In this document: positions 24,073 to 35,234 of the stretch, piece by piece
Layout of the letters: every line of letters starts with the position of its first letter
Numbering within the stretch: the first letter of the stretch is position 1
Origin: Orientallactaga sibirica
Taxonomy: Eukaryota; Chordata; Mammalia; Rodentia; Dipodidae
DNA: 64,000 nt
NCBI GenBank assembly: GCA_036365145.1
Contig: JAEOAD010000001.1
Coordinates: 99,049,501-99,113,500 of the forward strand
Reading direction: 5' to 3'
The notes under the pieces: model-generated
Seen by the model: the letters and a program-made list of their open reading frames with translations, nothing else
The model's database searches: none
Told to the model about the DNA's origin: nothing
Translations under genes and position numbers: made by a program

Positions 24073-24591
24073 CTTAAACTGCTTGATAATTTCTAATGCA
24101 CACAAAAGATGCTTAGTAATTTTTAGTGGATAATGTGATACACTCATTTATTCATCCTTGCTGAACTGTGGGGAAAAATACATAAAGCTAAGCATGTTGT
24201 CGCTTTCAAAAAGCAAAAGGAACTCTTTTTCTCTTTGACATAATATGAAGCGGTAAATGATGCACTTGGATTCAGGTTAGTACTCTTGAATATAATGTAA
24301 CTTTATCACTAGTTACTACAGGTCTATCACACTGGCTGAGACATGCTATGATTGGTTTATATTATCTGGAGATCAAGCTTGAAAATTAACTCTTAGTCCC
24401 AATCTCCATGACATCACATCACTTAGGACATTTCTTTTGTCTCAAATATCTGAAGTTTAAAATCAAGTTATCTTAAGCCAAACAATATGCTAACTTCCAA
24501 TATTGTAAAGTGTACACTTAGGGCTGTTTTCAGAAGTGACTGGTACAATAACACCCAGGCTCTTTTAACTCCATTTCTTTTCTTTCTTTGT

Positions 24592-24801
24592 TTTTAAAAC
24601 ATTTTATTCATTTATTTGAGAGTGAGAAAGAAGGAGGGAGAGAGAGATAGAATGGGCACACCAGGCTTCCAGCCATTGCAAATGAACTCCAGACACATGT
24701 GTCATCTTGTGCATCTGGATTATGTAGGCACTGAGAAATAGAACCTAGGTCCTTAGGCTTCACAGGCAAGTGCCTTAAACACTAAGCCATCTCTCCAGCC
24801 T
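24592..24801 (-). mobile_element. ID-type SINE
   Basis: Minus-strand copy with head 'ctaagccatctctccagcc' at the right. The target duplication actccatttct lies at about 24570-24580 and 24804-24814. Confidence 0.9.
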
Positions 24802-24841
24802 TCACTCCATTTCTAAATTCATTACTGTTATTCCTTTTGTT

Positions 24842-25165
24842 TGGTGGTTTGAATGTAAAATGGACCCAGTAGGCTCATACGTTTGACTATTTAATCTGCA
24901 GTTGCTCACACTGTTGGGAAATTGTGGAATCTTTACTAGGTGGAGCCTTGATGAAGGAAGTGTGTCTCTGGGCAGGGTTTTATAGTTCAGCCATTTTGCT
25001 AACCTTTCTACTTCCCTGGTGCCTATATGACAATGAAGCTAAGACTTCTTGTTCTGGCCTGCTATGCCTTACCAACCATGATGTACTCTACCCTTTGGAA
25101 ATGTAAGCAAAAATAAACTCTTTTCCTCCCTGAGTTGACTTGTACTTACCAGGCAGTTACAGTAG
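24842..25165 (+). mobile_element. MaLR/ORR1-like LTR, old
   Basis: Starts tggtggtttgaatgtaaaat. It keeps the class order: 'ggtggagccttgatgaagg', 'ggttttatagttcagcc', then 'gtaagcaaaaataaactctt' containing AATAAA, ending near 'cagttacagtagctgg'. No internal region is attached. Confidence 0.75.
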
Positions 25166-25169
25166 CTGG

Positions 25170-26340
25170 ACATTGTATCTTCCCTGAGCTGAAGCGGAAC
25201 ACAGAGAGCTCCTTCTTCCCTGTGTATTAACAGCTGTGAATGTCAAACTATCACTTTCTCCAACTAGATTGAATTTGTGTCCGTAAGTCTTCCCCAATCA
25301 CCACTGAGGTCTGCATATACATTACAGTCTCCTGAAGAACACTGAAAGATATATGTACAGTGTTTGACTATAGAGAAGTTAATTTAAAGAACTTAGGAAT
25401 GTGAGGAATGAATTATTTTACAGCTACCTCTGAGATTCCAATTTGAATTCTGATTTGACAACCCCTTAGTTCATATAATTTGGTAACTCAGTCTTAGAGT
25501 TGTAATAAATACCAACTCAGTTAAGACATATATACTGAGCCTAGGTTAAGGGTGATTATGGAAATAATCTTTGCTAACGTGTATTAGTAGACATTTGTTG
25601 GGTTCTGGGTTGAAAAATCTTGGGATCTGCTACATATGAACCAATCTTGGGTTTTGCTAGACTGAAGGAAACTTGAAGTTCTCTTGCTTCCTACTACGAA
25701 CACCTTTGCATTGTTTCTCTTTTATATGTACATTAATGTGAGAAGGAAGAACACAGTCATGGAGTATGTCATGTTCAATAGTCTAAATGCTGAGAGTAGA
25801 AAACCTCAGGATGCTTGCCTAGCCTTTTCTTTCTTTGAATGATATTGATTATCAATGGATTCAGTAAGACCTTTGCCAGGGACAGTCACTTACTACATTT
25901 TGATGTCCTGAAGACTTACCTGTCAGTAGTTCCCATCTACATGCATAGTATGTCCATATTCTCTTCAGATTTATTTTTTTAACAAATAACTGACATTCTC
26001 GTGAAGAAAAATGCAGCTCCAGCTTCATGAAAATGTAAATTAGGATTCAAACTTCCAGGTTCATGTACTGGGCTCATTCTCTCGCAGTAAAGCATGTCAT
26101 CTCAATAGAAAATAATCTGAACCTTATCGTAATACCAAGACACAGGACCAGAGCTTCCAGGAAATAGAGACTCTAAGAAAAGTCCATGCTGTCAGTCTAA
26201 GAAGAATCTTTGTCACACTTTCAGTTATGCAGTAGGTGATTTATGTTTAAAACAAATTCTTTTGCAACCTGAAATGCTAAATATATTTATACCTAAAGTC
26301 CCATCCAAATGTCCACCTGGGCATTTTCAACCCTGGCTTA
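25170..26340. other. No recognisable feature
   Basis: No repeat family or exon recognised. Confidence 0.4.
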
Positions 26341-26344
26341 TTGA

Positions 26345-26520
26345 CATTCCTGCCTATGTTGCAAACACTGTTCTGGTCCACTTGTGCATAGAGAAGACCT
26401 TCATTACAACTTTATGGGCTAAAAACACTTTGCTCCACTAGGAAAAGTGAAAAATCTGAGAAGTTATGTAACTGGTTTTGATTTTACAAAGTAAGTTAGA
26501 AAGCTGGTCTTATAACTGGG
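26345..26520 (+). repeat. Possible MIR fragment
   Basis: Resembles MIR in order (aacactgttctggtcc, cattacaactttatgggc, gaaaaatctgagaagttatgtaact). Old and weak. Confidence 0.4.
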
Positions 26521-26699
26521 TATATTTTAATATAGCAAAGTTTAAGTGTTATACTATTCAAGAATCTAACTTAATTTCCATGGGGATAGTGAGAGTTTGT
26601 AGTTCATAATATTGCTAGAACACCACTCTGTTTACTGTGGAGTGCATCATATTAACTCTAGTAATTAGCACCAGATTGGTGCATGATAAAGAATGGAGA

Positions 26700-26922
26700 G
26701 ATGGATGGAGAGATGGCTTAGCTGTTAAGGTGCTTGCCTTCAAAGCTAAAGGACCCAGGTTCAATTTCCCAGGACCCACGTAAGCCAGATGCACAAGGTG
26801 GCATATGCATCTGGAGTTTGGTTGTAGTGGCCAGAGGCCCAAGCACATCGATTCTTTCTCTCTCTCTCTATCTGCCTCTCTCTCTCTCAGATAAATAAAA
26901 ATTAAATATTTTTTGAAACAAG
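26700..26922 (+). mobile_element. ID-type SINE
   Basis: Head 'gatggagagatggcttagc', B-box region 'ggttcaatttccc', CT-rich run, AAAT-type tail. Short flanking duplication: agaatgg / aagaatgg. Confidence 0.88.
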
Positions 26923-27388
26923 AATGGTTCATTCAAAGAGCTAGAAAGGTGAATGCTGAGGGTACTTTTGGCTGTGGAAGGACGTTTCAGCCTTCTACTA
27001 TATTAACTAATATTCAAATCTGACAGTACATTGTTTAATTAAGTTGATTATAACCAAGGAATTAGTAGTACTCATATTCCCTTGGCAGTTTAGGAGTACC
27101 AGATCATTTCTTTGTACTTGTTCTCTTTAGTAAAAGGGAATTTTCCAAACTGTAACTACTTCCGTTGGTCCCATTTTGCCTTGATATTTATTTTTGTCTC
27201 ATTGATAAAATTAATTATTATAAGAAAATATATAAAGCCTTAAATATTTAAGCTAGACAATAAATTTCTAAACATCAATGATTGTCATATCCCAATATAA
27301 AACTGGAGAAAAATTAAACATATAATAAATAACATGATGCAAGTAATATAATAATGATAGCCATAAAAAGTTAATCTAAGAATTAGAG

Positions 27389-27562
27389 AGTCGGGCGTGG
27401 TGGCCCACGCCTTTAATCCCAACATTTGGGAGGCAAAGGTAGGAGGATCGCTGTGAGTTCGAGGCCACCCTGAGATTACATAGAGAATTCCAGGTCAGCC
27501 TGGGCTAGAGTGAGACCCTACCTTGAATAACTGAAAAATGAAAAAAACAACAACAACAACAA
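27389..27562 (+). mobile_element. B1-type SINE
   Basis: B1 body starting gtcgggcgtggtggcccac, with a tail of CAA units. The target duplication aagaattagaga lies at about 27378-27389 and 27566-27577. Confidence 0.92.
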
Positions 27563-27923
27563 AAAAGAATTAGAGAAAATTTATTAATTCAATATCTGGA
27601 TATTTAAAAGCACTAATAATATTTATCTTAGCATTAAATCAATGAAGGGAAAAGAAAGAGTACACAAACTACCAAGATAAGCATGAAAGGAGGACATACT
27701 ACATACCCTACAGTTTATTAAAAGGACAATAGGTAGGATCATTCCTCTTCTGGAATAGTTACCAGAGAGGAATTATGTACCATGTATATGGTGTCACAAT
27801 CACAATTTGTGAACATTGTAACAAAACAATGACTTAAATTCTGTGAAAACTATTTTTGGGCATACAGTAACATCCATGACTTAGCTAATTTATAAAAATT
27901 TCAGTAACAAAGTCATAGTAAGA

Positions 27924-27934
27924 ATAGTGAATGT
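27924..27934 (+). repeat. Target-site duplication of the L1 at 27935-28552
   Basis: The 11-mer atagtgaatgt occurs immediately left of the L1 insertion and again immediately right of it at 28553-28563. Confidence 0.85.
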
Positions 27935-28552
27935 TCACCAAGAAACCTGCACTCTTACCCATTTCCCCATTGCTCTATGGTTTCAGCTGGGGCCCTGGTG
28001 AGGTGCAATAGGCTGATACTCCCTTCAGGTTCGGCATCCATCTGAAAAAGAGAAGCAAATTCTCCAATGGAGAGAGAGGTCAGCACCAGATAAATGGGAT
28101 GGGCATTGTTATTTTAGAGAGAATTTTATATGTGTAGGCCCTCTTATAGTCCACAATTGATGGGAGCTTGATATTGGAGAATGGGCTCATTTTTTGGACA
28201 TGGATTTGACTCGTTTCCAGAATAAGGCTGAAGGAGATAAACATTCAACGCCTACTAAACCAGATATCCAGAAACACAGAGGCTTCCAAGATCTCATCAC
28301 TGAATTAGAACTAAAATGAACCCAACGTGGCTCAAGGAAATTTGCAGAAGAGGGGGGAGGAAAGAATGTTAGAGCCACAAATTGGGTCATTATGCACACA
28401 GGCCTCACCTCTTCCCCATACGTGTTGGCTACCCCCATAATGCAAGACCCACATTCCCCAATGAGGAGGGTGCCTTCAGAGGGGGGTACAAGGAGGAGGC
28501 TATTGGAGGCACCAACATGAATGTAATGTTAAAATAAATAAATTTTAAAAAT
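27935..28552 (+). mobile_element. L1 3' end with 5' inversion (twin priming)
   Basis: The right part, 28196-28552, is L1 3' UTR in plus orientation ending in an A-rich tail. The left part, 27935-28195, is the preceding L1 segment in minus orientation. Its reverse complement aligns with 57.6-57.9 kb and 11.8-12.1 kb. The whole unit lies between two copies of atagtgaatgt. This arrangement, inverted 5' segment plus direct 3' segment inside one target duplication, is the signature of L1 twin priming. No coding sequence is retained. Confidence 0.88.
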
Positions 28553-28563
28553 ATAGTGAATGT

Positions 28564-28815
28564 GAGCTGGAGACACCGCTTAGCAGTTAAAGTAAAACCT
28601 AAAGACCTATGTTCAACTCTCCAGGTCCCATGTAAGCCAGATGCACAAGGTGATGCAAGCATGCAAGGTTGAACATGTGTACAAGGTGGCTCATGTGTGT
28701 AGAATGTGGTTCCTGGAGACCCTGACAAGACAATTCTCTCTCTCATAAATAAAAGCCAAAAAAAAAAAAAAAAAAAAAAGAAAGAAAGAAAGAAAAAAAG
28801 AAAGAAAGAAAAAGA
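28564..28815 (+). mobile_element. ID-type SINE with expanded tail
   Basis: Head 'gagctggagacaccgcttagc', body with an unusual internal repetition around 'acaaggtg..gcatgcaaggt', and a long A-tail turned into GAAA units (28758-28812). It is flanked by atagtgaatgtga on the left and a variant, atagtgaatatgtga, on the right. It therefore used the same target as the L1 just upstream. Confidence 0.82.
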
Positions 28816-28829
28816 AATAATAGTGAATA

Positions 28830-29850
28830 TGTGACTCTTGATTTATGTTTTGTTCTACTCTGTGTTTCCTGTATGGAAGGTGAGCCATTCTGGGTTGAAT
28901 TAGTAAATAAAGAGATTCTTTTAGAATGTAAACACCTGACCAGTATGGCTGAAAGACCAAGAGACTCTTCTGGTACTCAGTTCCCAATGGTCAGGTTGAT
29001 CTGTGTCGTAAGTAGATAAGAATTTGGAAAATGTATTGACCTGTGTCAGCTCATTTTCTGTGGGAAGTTATATTCTTGGAAAAGAAAACCAAGATATGTC
29101 AGCTTATAAAGCAGGCTTGTTACTTGGATAGGAGTAATCCACTGTTCATGCTGGAGCTTTGGACATATGACAGCAGTTTGTGTATGACAGATGGATTCCA
29201 AGCTCTCTCCAAAGGAACTGATTTAATTTGGAAAAGGGTGTGGGAAAGGGTAAACCTAAAGTTACTCTTCAAAACAATGGAGAGCAGGGTAATAAGACAA
29301 TACAGTCTGCCCTGGTGTGAAAACAAGAAGTCATTCAACCTGAAGAACAGAAAGAATGAAGGAAAATAATCACAGCCTCATACTAATGTGGAATATGACT
29401 AAAGGCACCAAAATACACATAATAAGAATACCTGGAGGAGACAGAAGAGAAAAACAGAAAACCTTTTACCTACTGTTTACCTGGAATAGTCTTTACTTTG
29501 CTTTTATTTTTGAATTCTAATTTTGTTGTTTTGTGAATTTTTCTGAGTAGACATATATTCACCCCAGATAGGGTACTAACTAATAGACAAACAAAATAAG
29601 TTTGCACAAGTCTAGCACAGTGAACTAGTGAGTTTATTGGGGACTTTATAGGAATATGAGTGAGAGGTTAATTCCAGGAATATGAATGACTCAAAGGGAG
29701 CTGCATAGCCAGTATTGGCAAAGACACATGAATACTTCCTTTATAATGTACAGACAACAAGGCAGGATGGAAATTCTCCACTCTCAGCAATTCTACTCCT
29801 TATAGAACCTTAGCAGGGGCATTTTGAATCTTTCCAATGATTCAAAAAAC
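28830..29850. other. No recognisable feature
   Basis: A 108-codon plus-strand frame at 29043-29369 and a 72-codon frame opposite it have no motif I know. I see no repeat family. Confidence 0.4.
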
Positions 29851-29859
29851 AACTATATA

Positions 29860-30870
29860 AAGCAATGCTTTGTGGGAACAACAACAAATTTATATGTAAT
29901 ACATATGATAATAAACAGGAGAAAAGTTACAGGTAATAAAACGTTAATATAACAAACTCTATAAACATATACTTGTGTTATTTTGTTAGTGTCTTTAAGT
30001 AGAATAAAATTATATGAAGTAACAATGATTGGTTTTCTTACCTGCTGGGATGGTAGACGCGTAACAAAAATAGCATGCAAGTAAGAAATGAAATACAGGT
30101 ATGCAAGAGTAATGTATGTAGCATGGCAAAGTATATATAACACAACAAATCTGAAAGTAGTTTCTTATAATTTAATATGTATATGTATGCACATAGAGCA
30201 AACACAAAGAAAATTATTCTGTTAACACAAAAGAAAGCAATAAGTGAACAAATGGGAGAGCATAAAAACAAGTCAGAAAACAGAAGTAAATGAGAAATAA
30301 ATCCAACATTTCAATGATATGTTCAAATATAAGTGGGATAGGCAATTTTATCAAAAGACAGACTGCCAGTCTGAATGAACAAACGAATCTCAAAGATCTA
30401 AACACAGACTGCACAAATTAATTTCTAACATTACAAAGGCAAAAATGTGGGAAAAGACATATTATATAAGTTATAACCATAGGTAGTTGGAATGGCTCTG
30501 ACAACATAAGATAAAATTTATTGAAAAAAAAAAAAAAATACTATTGATGAGGATGTGGTATTAATTAAGATATACATGCATGAAAAGGGGGCCAAAAAGG
30601 TTGGAACTGTAAAATATCATGGAACTGAAAAGGACAATACATCAGTTAATAATAACAGTTATTGTTTTTAGCATCTCACTTTAAACAATGAATCAGAAAA
30701 CCAAATGGAGTATCAACAAGAAAGCAGAAAATCTGACCAACACACTAAAAGAAATTAGACCTAGCAGATATCCATAAAGCATTTAAACACCTACAGTAAA
30801 ACATTTTTCTCAAATGCACATGTTACAATGTCCATGATATACCATTGACTATCTGATGAAATCATCTCTT
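29860..30870 (+). repeat. Ancient L1 (L1M-type) ORF2 fragment
   Basis: Highly decayed, A-rich plus-strand sequence. It keeps the order of the endonuclease-to-RT part of an old mammalian L1: 'caaaagacagactgccagtctgaatg', 'atgtgggaaaagacatattatata', 'ttagacctagcagatatc', 'tctcaaatgcacatgttacaatgtcc', each as a local match. No open frame survives. Confidence 0.65.
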
Positions 30871-30899
30871 CCTCACTGTCATTATATACACATAACCTT

Positions 30900-30904
<5 letters not shown>

Positions 30905-30958
<54 letters not shown>

Positions 30959-30962
30959 GAGA
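30905..30962. repeat. (GA)n microsatellite
   Basis: Near-pure GA run of about 58 bp. Confidence 0.96.
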
Positions 30963-30979
30963 GGTCCCATGTGCTTCGG

Positions 30980-31150
30980 GTTTCTCCGGATTTCTCCTTA
31001 TAATTATACCAGTCCTATAAGATTATGGCACAAATTTTATGACTTCATTTAAATCTAAATTGCTCCTTAAAAACCCTATCTCCAAATATATTGGTATTTA
31101 GAAATTCATTTATGAGCTTGTTTGGGGTTCCAGGGAATACAGTTCAGTTT
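30980..31150 (-). repeat. MLT1-type MaLR LTR fragment, old
   Basis: 'accagtcctataagattatgg', 'tgacttcatttaaatc' and 'aaaaccctatctccaaatat' follow the order of the antisense of an old mammalian MLT1/MST-class LTR. Strongly diverged. Confidence 0.5.
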
Positions 31151-31167
31151 CTTATACTTATAATTTA

Positions 31168-31196
31168 AAAATATTTTATTTATTTGTTTATTTGAC

Positions 31197-31242
<46 letters not shown>

Positions 31243-31391
31243 GGCACATCAGGGCCTCCAGCAACTGCAAATGAACTGCAGATATGTGCATCCCCTTGTG
31301 CATCTGGCTAATGAGGCTCCTGAGGAATCACACCTAGGTCCTTTGGCTTTGTAGACAAACACCTTAATCTGTAAGCCATCTCTCCAGCCCC
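31168..31391 (-). mobile_element. ID-type SINE with (GA)n tail
   Basis: Minus-strand copy with a GA run at 31199-31239 and the head at the right. The target duplication tatacttataattta / tatacttataatttta lies at about 31153-31167 and 31392-31407. Confidence 0.92.
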
Positions 31392-31469
31392 TATACTTAT
31401 AATTTTAAATCCATTTAAAACTTGCCTAACAATAATAATCAGGAAAATTACAGATTAATTTGGCTACCT

Positions 31470-32490
31470 TTGAGGAATTATACCTGATATTTAGGGAATT
31501 CAGATTTGTTACTAATTTGGTGAAGCCAGTAGTACTCTTATCCCAAAGTTAGAAAAAGATAACAAAAAAATAGAAAAGTAAACAGCAATATTGTTTATGA
31601 ATTTTAATGAAAAATCCTCAACAAAATCTTAGTAAGACATTTTAAGTAACATAAATAGATTATATACCATGACTTATTTTGATTTACATCAGGAATACAA
31701 AGCTTTGTTAAACCTGAGAGTCAGTAAAAAAAAAAAAAAATCATATTTTCATTGTGATATTTTTTCATACAATTGATTTAATTAATTTATTTAATTTTGG
31801 CTGGCTTATGTCTCCCCTCTATCTCTATGTCTATATGCTAAAAAATAGTTTTAAAAAGTAAAAACAAAAAAAGCACCTTGACAAAACAAATAACAGAAAA
31901 CTGACTGATCATGTAAATACACACTGAAAATTCATTAAAAAAATCCAATACTCCTTCAGGATAAATAGTAAATAAACCAAGGTAGGCAATAGATCTATAC
32001 CTTGATTAAAAAAAAAAAAAAAACTTCTTTAAATATCTGTTTAAGATCATACTTAATTGTGAAATAATGAATGTTTGTCTCCTATGATCTAATAAAGACT
32101 GCTCTCTCTACATCTATTCAAACTTATACTTGCAGTTATAGATGGGAGATCATGTTATGCATGTAAATAAATAGCATCAGCTCAGAAGAGAAATAAGCCA
32201 TTTCAATTTGAGATAATATCTGTCTATCTATCTATCTGTCTATCTATCATCTTTCTATCTATTATATTCTAAAGTAATCAAGTATAAAGTTATTAAAAAT
32301 AGAGAGCCACTTTGGGAAGGCTTTTAATTAAAAAGTCTATTTTTTTCTATACATTTTCCATATAGTTCAATGAGTAGCCCAAAATTAAACTTAAGAAAGC
32401 AATACTCTTTATAATAACTTTAAAATATTAAATCTATGGAAATAAATTTAACATAAGAATCTTAGTATTCATATTCTAGAGACTACAATT
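31470..32490 (+). repeat. Ancient L1 (L1M-type) ORF2 fragment, RT part
   Basis: Continuation of the old L1: 'atgaaaaatcctcaacaaaatctt', 'attatataccatgacttattttg', 'atcaggaatacaaagctttgtt', and later 'attaaatctatggaaataaattt', each as local matches to the RT and downstream part. AT-rich, no open frame. A TCTA microsatellite lies at 32221-32270. Confidence 0.6.
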
Positions 32491-32493
32491 TAG

Positions 32494-32581
32494 GGGCTAG
32501 GGTGTAGCTCAGTGTAATTCAAGCATATAAAATGTTCATACAGTACACATGAAACTCTGGGCTTGATCCTTAGCACTATTA
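32494..32581 (+). repeat. Old ID element (tRNA-Ala/BC1 type)
   Basis: About 88 bp resembling the classic rodent ID SINE: 'ggggctagggtgtagctcag' start and 'gggcttgatccttagcac' B-box end, followed by an A-run. It is distinct from the longer SINE common in this window. Confidence 0.65.
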
Positions 32582-32594
32582 AAAAAGAAACAAA

Positions 32595-32813
32595 AGAGCT
32601 GGAGAGATGGCTTAGTGATTAAGGTGCTTGCCTGCAAAGCCAAAGGACCCAGGTTCAACTCCTCAGGACACACGTAAGCCAGATACACAAGGTGGCACAT
32701 GAAGCTGGAGTTCGTTTGCAGCTGGAGGCCCTGGTGTACCCATCTTCTCTCTATCTACCTCTTTCTCTCTCTCCCTCCACCTGTCTCTCTCTCTCAAATA
32801 AAATAAAATATTT
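32595..32813 (+). mobile_element. ID-type SINE
   Basis: Head 'gagctggagagatggcttag', intact B-box region, CT-rich run, AAAAT tail. The perfect target duplication aaaaagaaacaaa lies at about 32582-32594 and 32814-32826. It inserted into the A-tail of the older ID element. Confidence 0.93.
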
Positions 32814-33099
32814 AAAAAGAAACAAAGGCACGTTAATTTACATGCAAAAAAATCATAAATGACCCAAGCCAGGGTAAGAATAAAACAAAATCCAAAGAAT
32901 CTAACATAGACTAAGAATAATGAATTAATTACTCACTTAAAACTATATAGTTGAAGATGTCTTTAGTGGTGAAAGTCTTTGAGGGAGTAAGGGTGAAAGA
33001 GCTCCCATTTTCCACGTGTTCACACAGACGCTGGCAGAGAAGTAAACATTTCTACACACTTTATAGTATCAGTTTATTCTGAGCAAACTAGCTATAAAG

Positions 33100-33327
33100 A
33101 ATGAAAGGTATCGATCATTTTCATTTTGAATTTGGCCAGAAACAAGCTCAAACCCTACAAAATTGATATGATTATTAATTTGAATTCATACAAAAATACT
33201 ACATTGTTTTAACATTTGAACCAAAAACAATTTTATTCACAATTATGTTAATAAACATTAAAATAGCATTTGACAAAAGTAACACCTATTCATTACAAAA
33301 GCAAACCAAACAAGAAATAGAAGAGAA
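33100..33327 (+). repeat. Ancient L1 ORF2 fragment
   Basis: 'aaatagcatttgacaaaag' and 'acctattcattacaaaa' match the RT region of old L1s. This lies between two younger insertions, consistent with the same old L1 as at 31.5-32.5 kb. Confidence 0.45.
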
Positions 33328-33760
33328 TTTGCATATCTTTACAATGGACTCTCAAACCATCAGCACACCTTAAACTGGGGGATGGTCCTGTGGGTAAGAG
33401 CACTTAAAATTTAAAACACTGAATATATTGGGGAGGAGGACCTGAGCTCCACCTGCAGTACTCTCAAGAACAAGCTGAGCATGGCTACCTGTAATTCCAG
33501 ACCTGAGGGAGGCAGAGGGGAAAAAAATCACTGGTACTTGCATGGTCAGCCTGTTTGTCCAAAATATTGCCATTCCAGTTTCAGTGAAAGACTCCATTTC
33601 AAGGAAACAACATGGAAGAGCAATAGAAAACTTTCATCCCAAACACCCATGGTAGCCCTTTTGGTGCTGTATATTCCAAAACATCTTCAGGTCTCCATGC
33701 AAACCACAGTCCATCTTCCAAAAGGCTCTTGCATAACTTCATGATATGCAACTCAGAGCA
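33328..33760 (-). mobile_element. Mosaic of MaLR and B4-like SINE pieces
   Basis: Three blocks match the MaLR at 13.76-15.76 kb in reverse: 33328-33366 (LTR middle), about 33412-33434 (LTR start, 'taaaacactgaatatatt') and 33620-33745 (internal region, 'aaaacatcttcaggtctcca'). Between them lie pieces of a B4/ID-B1-like SINE: 33370-33405 ('ggatggtcctgtgggtaaga') and 33437-33610 ('gctgagcatggctacctgta'). The order of the MaLR blocks is consistent with one reversed 3' end whose intervening parts were replaced. Confidence 0.6.
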
Positions 33761-33808
33761 TGAGACCACTCCAACTGCATATACACACATGCATACACTG
33801 TGCATGCA

Positions 33809-33847
<39 letters not shown>
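33809..33847. repeat. (CA)n microsatellite
   Basis: About 19 CA units. Confidence 0.96.
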
Positions 33848-33849
<2 letters not shown>

Positions 33850-34199
33850 AAAATACTTCCTGAAACTGATAAATGTGTATATGAAAATATAAAAATGACC
33901 TCAAGATATAGCCAAATGGTAGTTCCAACAAATGTCTTTCCTTCCCCTTAGAATGAGTAAGGCCGAAATTCAATACAGGTTTCAAACTCTCATCTTGGTC
34001 CATAAAAAACAAACAAACAAACAAACCAAAAACAATAAAACTTCACATCTAAAATCATACTTAAATGAAAATAGTGAATCCTGCTTGCCTATTGTTGGGA
34101 TTAATGCAAGGTACTCTGAACTCTTCTATTTGATAGTATAGTGAAGGAAGGTGCTAGTTAATTTCATTTCTATGCTTAAACAATGAAAAATTTTAAAAA

Positions 34200-34408
34200 G
34201 AGCTGGAGAGATGGCTCAGTGTTTAGAGGTGCATGCTTACAAAGCCTGATGACCTTGGTTCTATTAACCAGGACCCACATAAAGCCGGATGAACAAAGTA
34301 GAACATAAATCTGGAGTTTGTTAGCAGTGGTAAGATGCCCTGGTGTGCCCATTCTTCTCACTCTCTCCCATCCTTGCACTTAAATTAAAAATTTAAAATA
34401 AAATTACA
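34200..34408 (+). mobile_element. ID-type SINE
   Basis: Head 'gagctggagagatggctcag', body moderately diverged, tail attaaaaatttaaaat. Confidence 0.86.
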
Positions 34409-34445
34409 AATTAATAGCACTTTAAGAATAGTAAAAGAAAAAATT

Positions 34446-34488
34446 TAAATTTATTTATTTAGTTAGTTAGTTATTTGACAGAGTGAGC

Positions 34489-34525
<37 letters not shown>

Positions 34526-34699
34526 AGACAGAGAGAGAGGGAGAGAGAATGGGCATGCCAGGGCCTCCAGCTACTGAAAGCAAACTCCAGACACATGCAT
34601 CACTTTGTGCATCTGGCTTATGTAGGTCCTGGGGAATTGAACTGAAGTCTTTTGGCTTTGCAGGCAAATGCCTTAAACACTAAGCCATCTCTTCAGCCC
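34446..34699 (-). mobile_element. ID-type SINE with (GA)n tail
   Basis: Minus-strand copy, long GA run at 34493-34520, head 'ctaagccatctcttcagccc' at the right. Confidence 0.9.
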
Positions 34700-34784
34700 A
34701 GAATAATCTTTAGGTAAAAGAACATTTGTGATAAAATATTGTATGTACTACAGACAGAAAATAAAAACCCAAGCTAACATTTTT

Positions 34785-35225
34785 GTGAGATTTTGTGAGT
34801 CTCTGTGTCTCTGGATACCTGATTTGGTAGGGGCTGAGTGTTCTTTGTGTCTCCTTTGTCCTTGTGCTGGTACCAGGTTCACCAGTAAAACAGCACTCTT
34901 GCTAATTTCCCCTATGACTCCATGGCTTCAGCTGGTGCCCTGTTGAGAGGTGATGAGCTGATTCTTTCCTCAGAATCTGTGTCCATCAGAAAGAGAGAAG
35001 CAGATTCTCCAATGGAGAGTGTGGTCAGTGCAAGATACTAAAATGAACCCAACATGGCTCAGGAGGAGGCAGAAAGATTGTTAGAGCCATGAGTTGAGTC
35101 ATTATACACAGAGTCATTGCCTCTCCCGCATTACCCATGGGGGGAGGACAAGGAGAAGGATAAAGATGGTACCATCATGGCTGTATATATACTATATACA
35201 TAACCAATAAAATATACATTAAAAT
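34785..35225 (+). mobile_element. L1 3' end with 5' inversion (second case)
   Basis: 34785-35037 is minus-oriented L1 3' UTR; its reverse complement aligns with 11.93-12.15 kb. From 35038 ('ctaaaatgaacccaacatgg') to 35225 the following L1 segment runs in plus orientation to an A-rich tail. About 15-20 bp of L1 sequence is missing at the switch. A short candidate target duplication, ttgtgag, occurs on both sides, but the flanks are too simple to be sure. The structure is again that expected from twin priming. Confidence 0.78.
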
Positions 35226-35234
35226 GAAAAATGA

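Noticed and set aside
29043..29369. 108-codon plus-strand frame
   Set aside because: No motif recognised and no exon context; length is within chance for this base composition.
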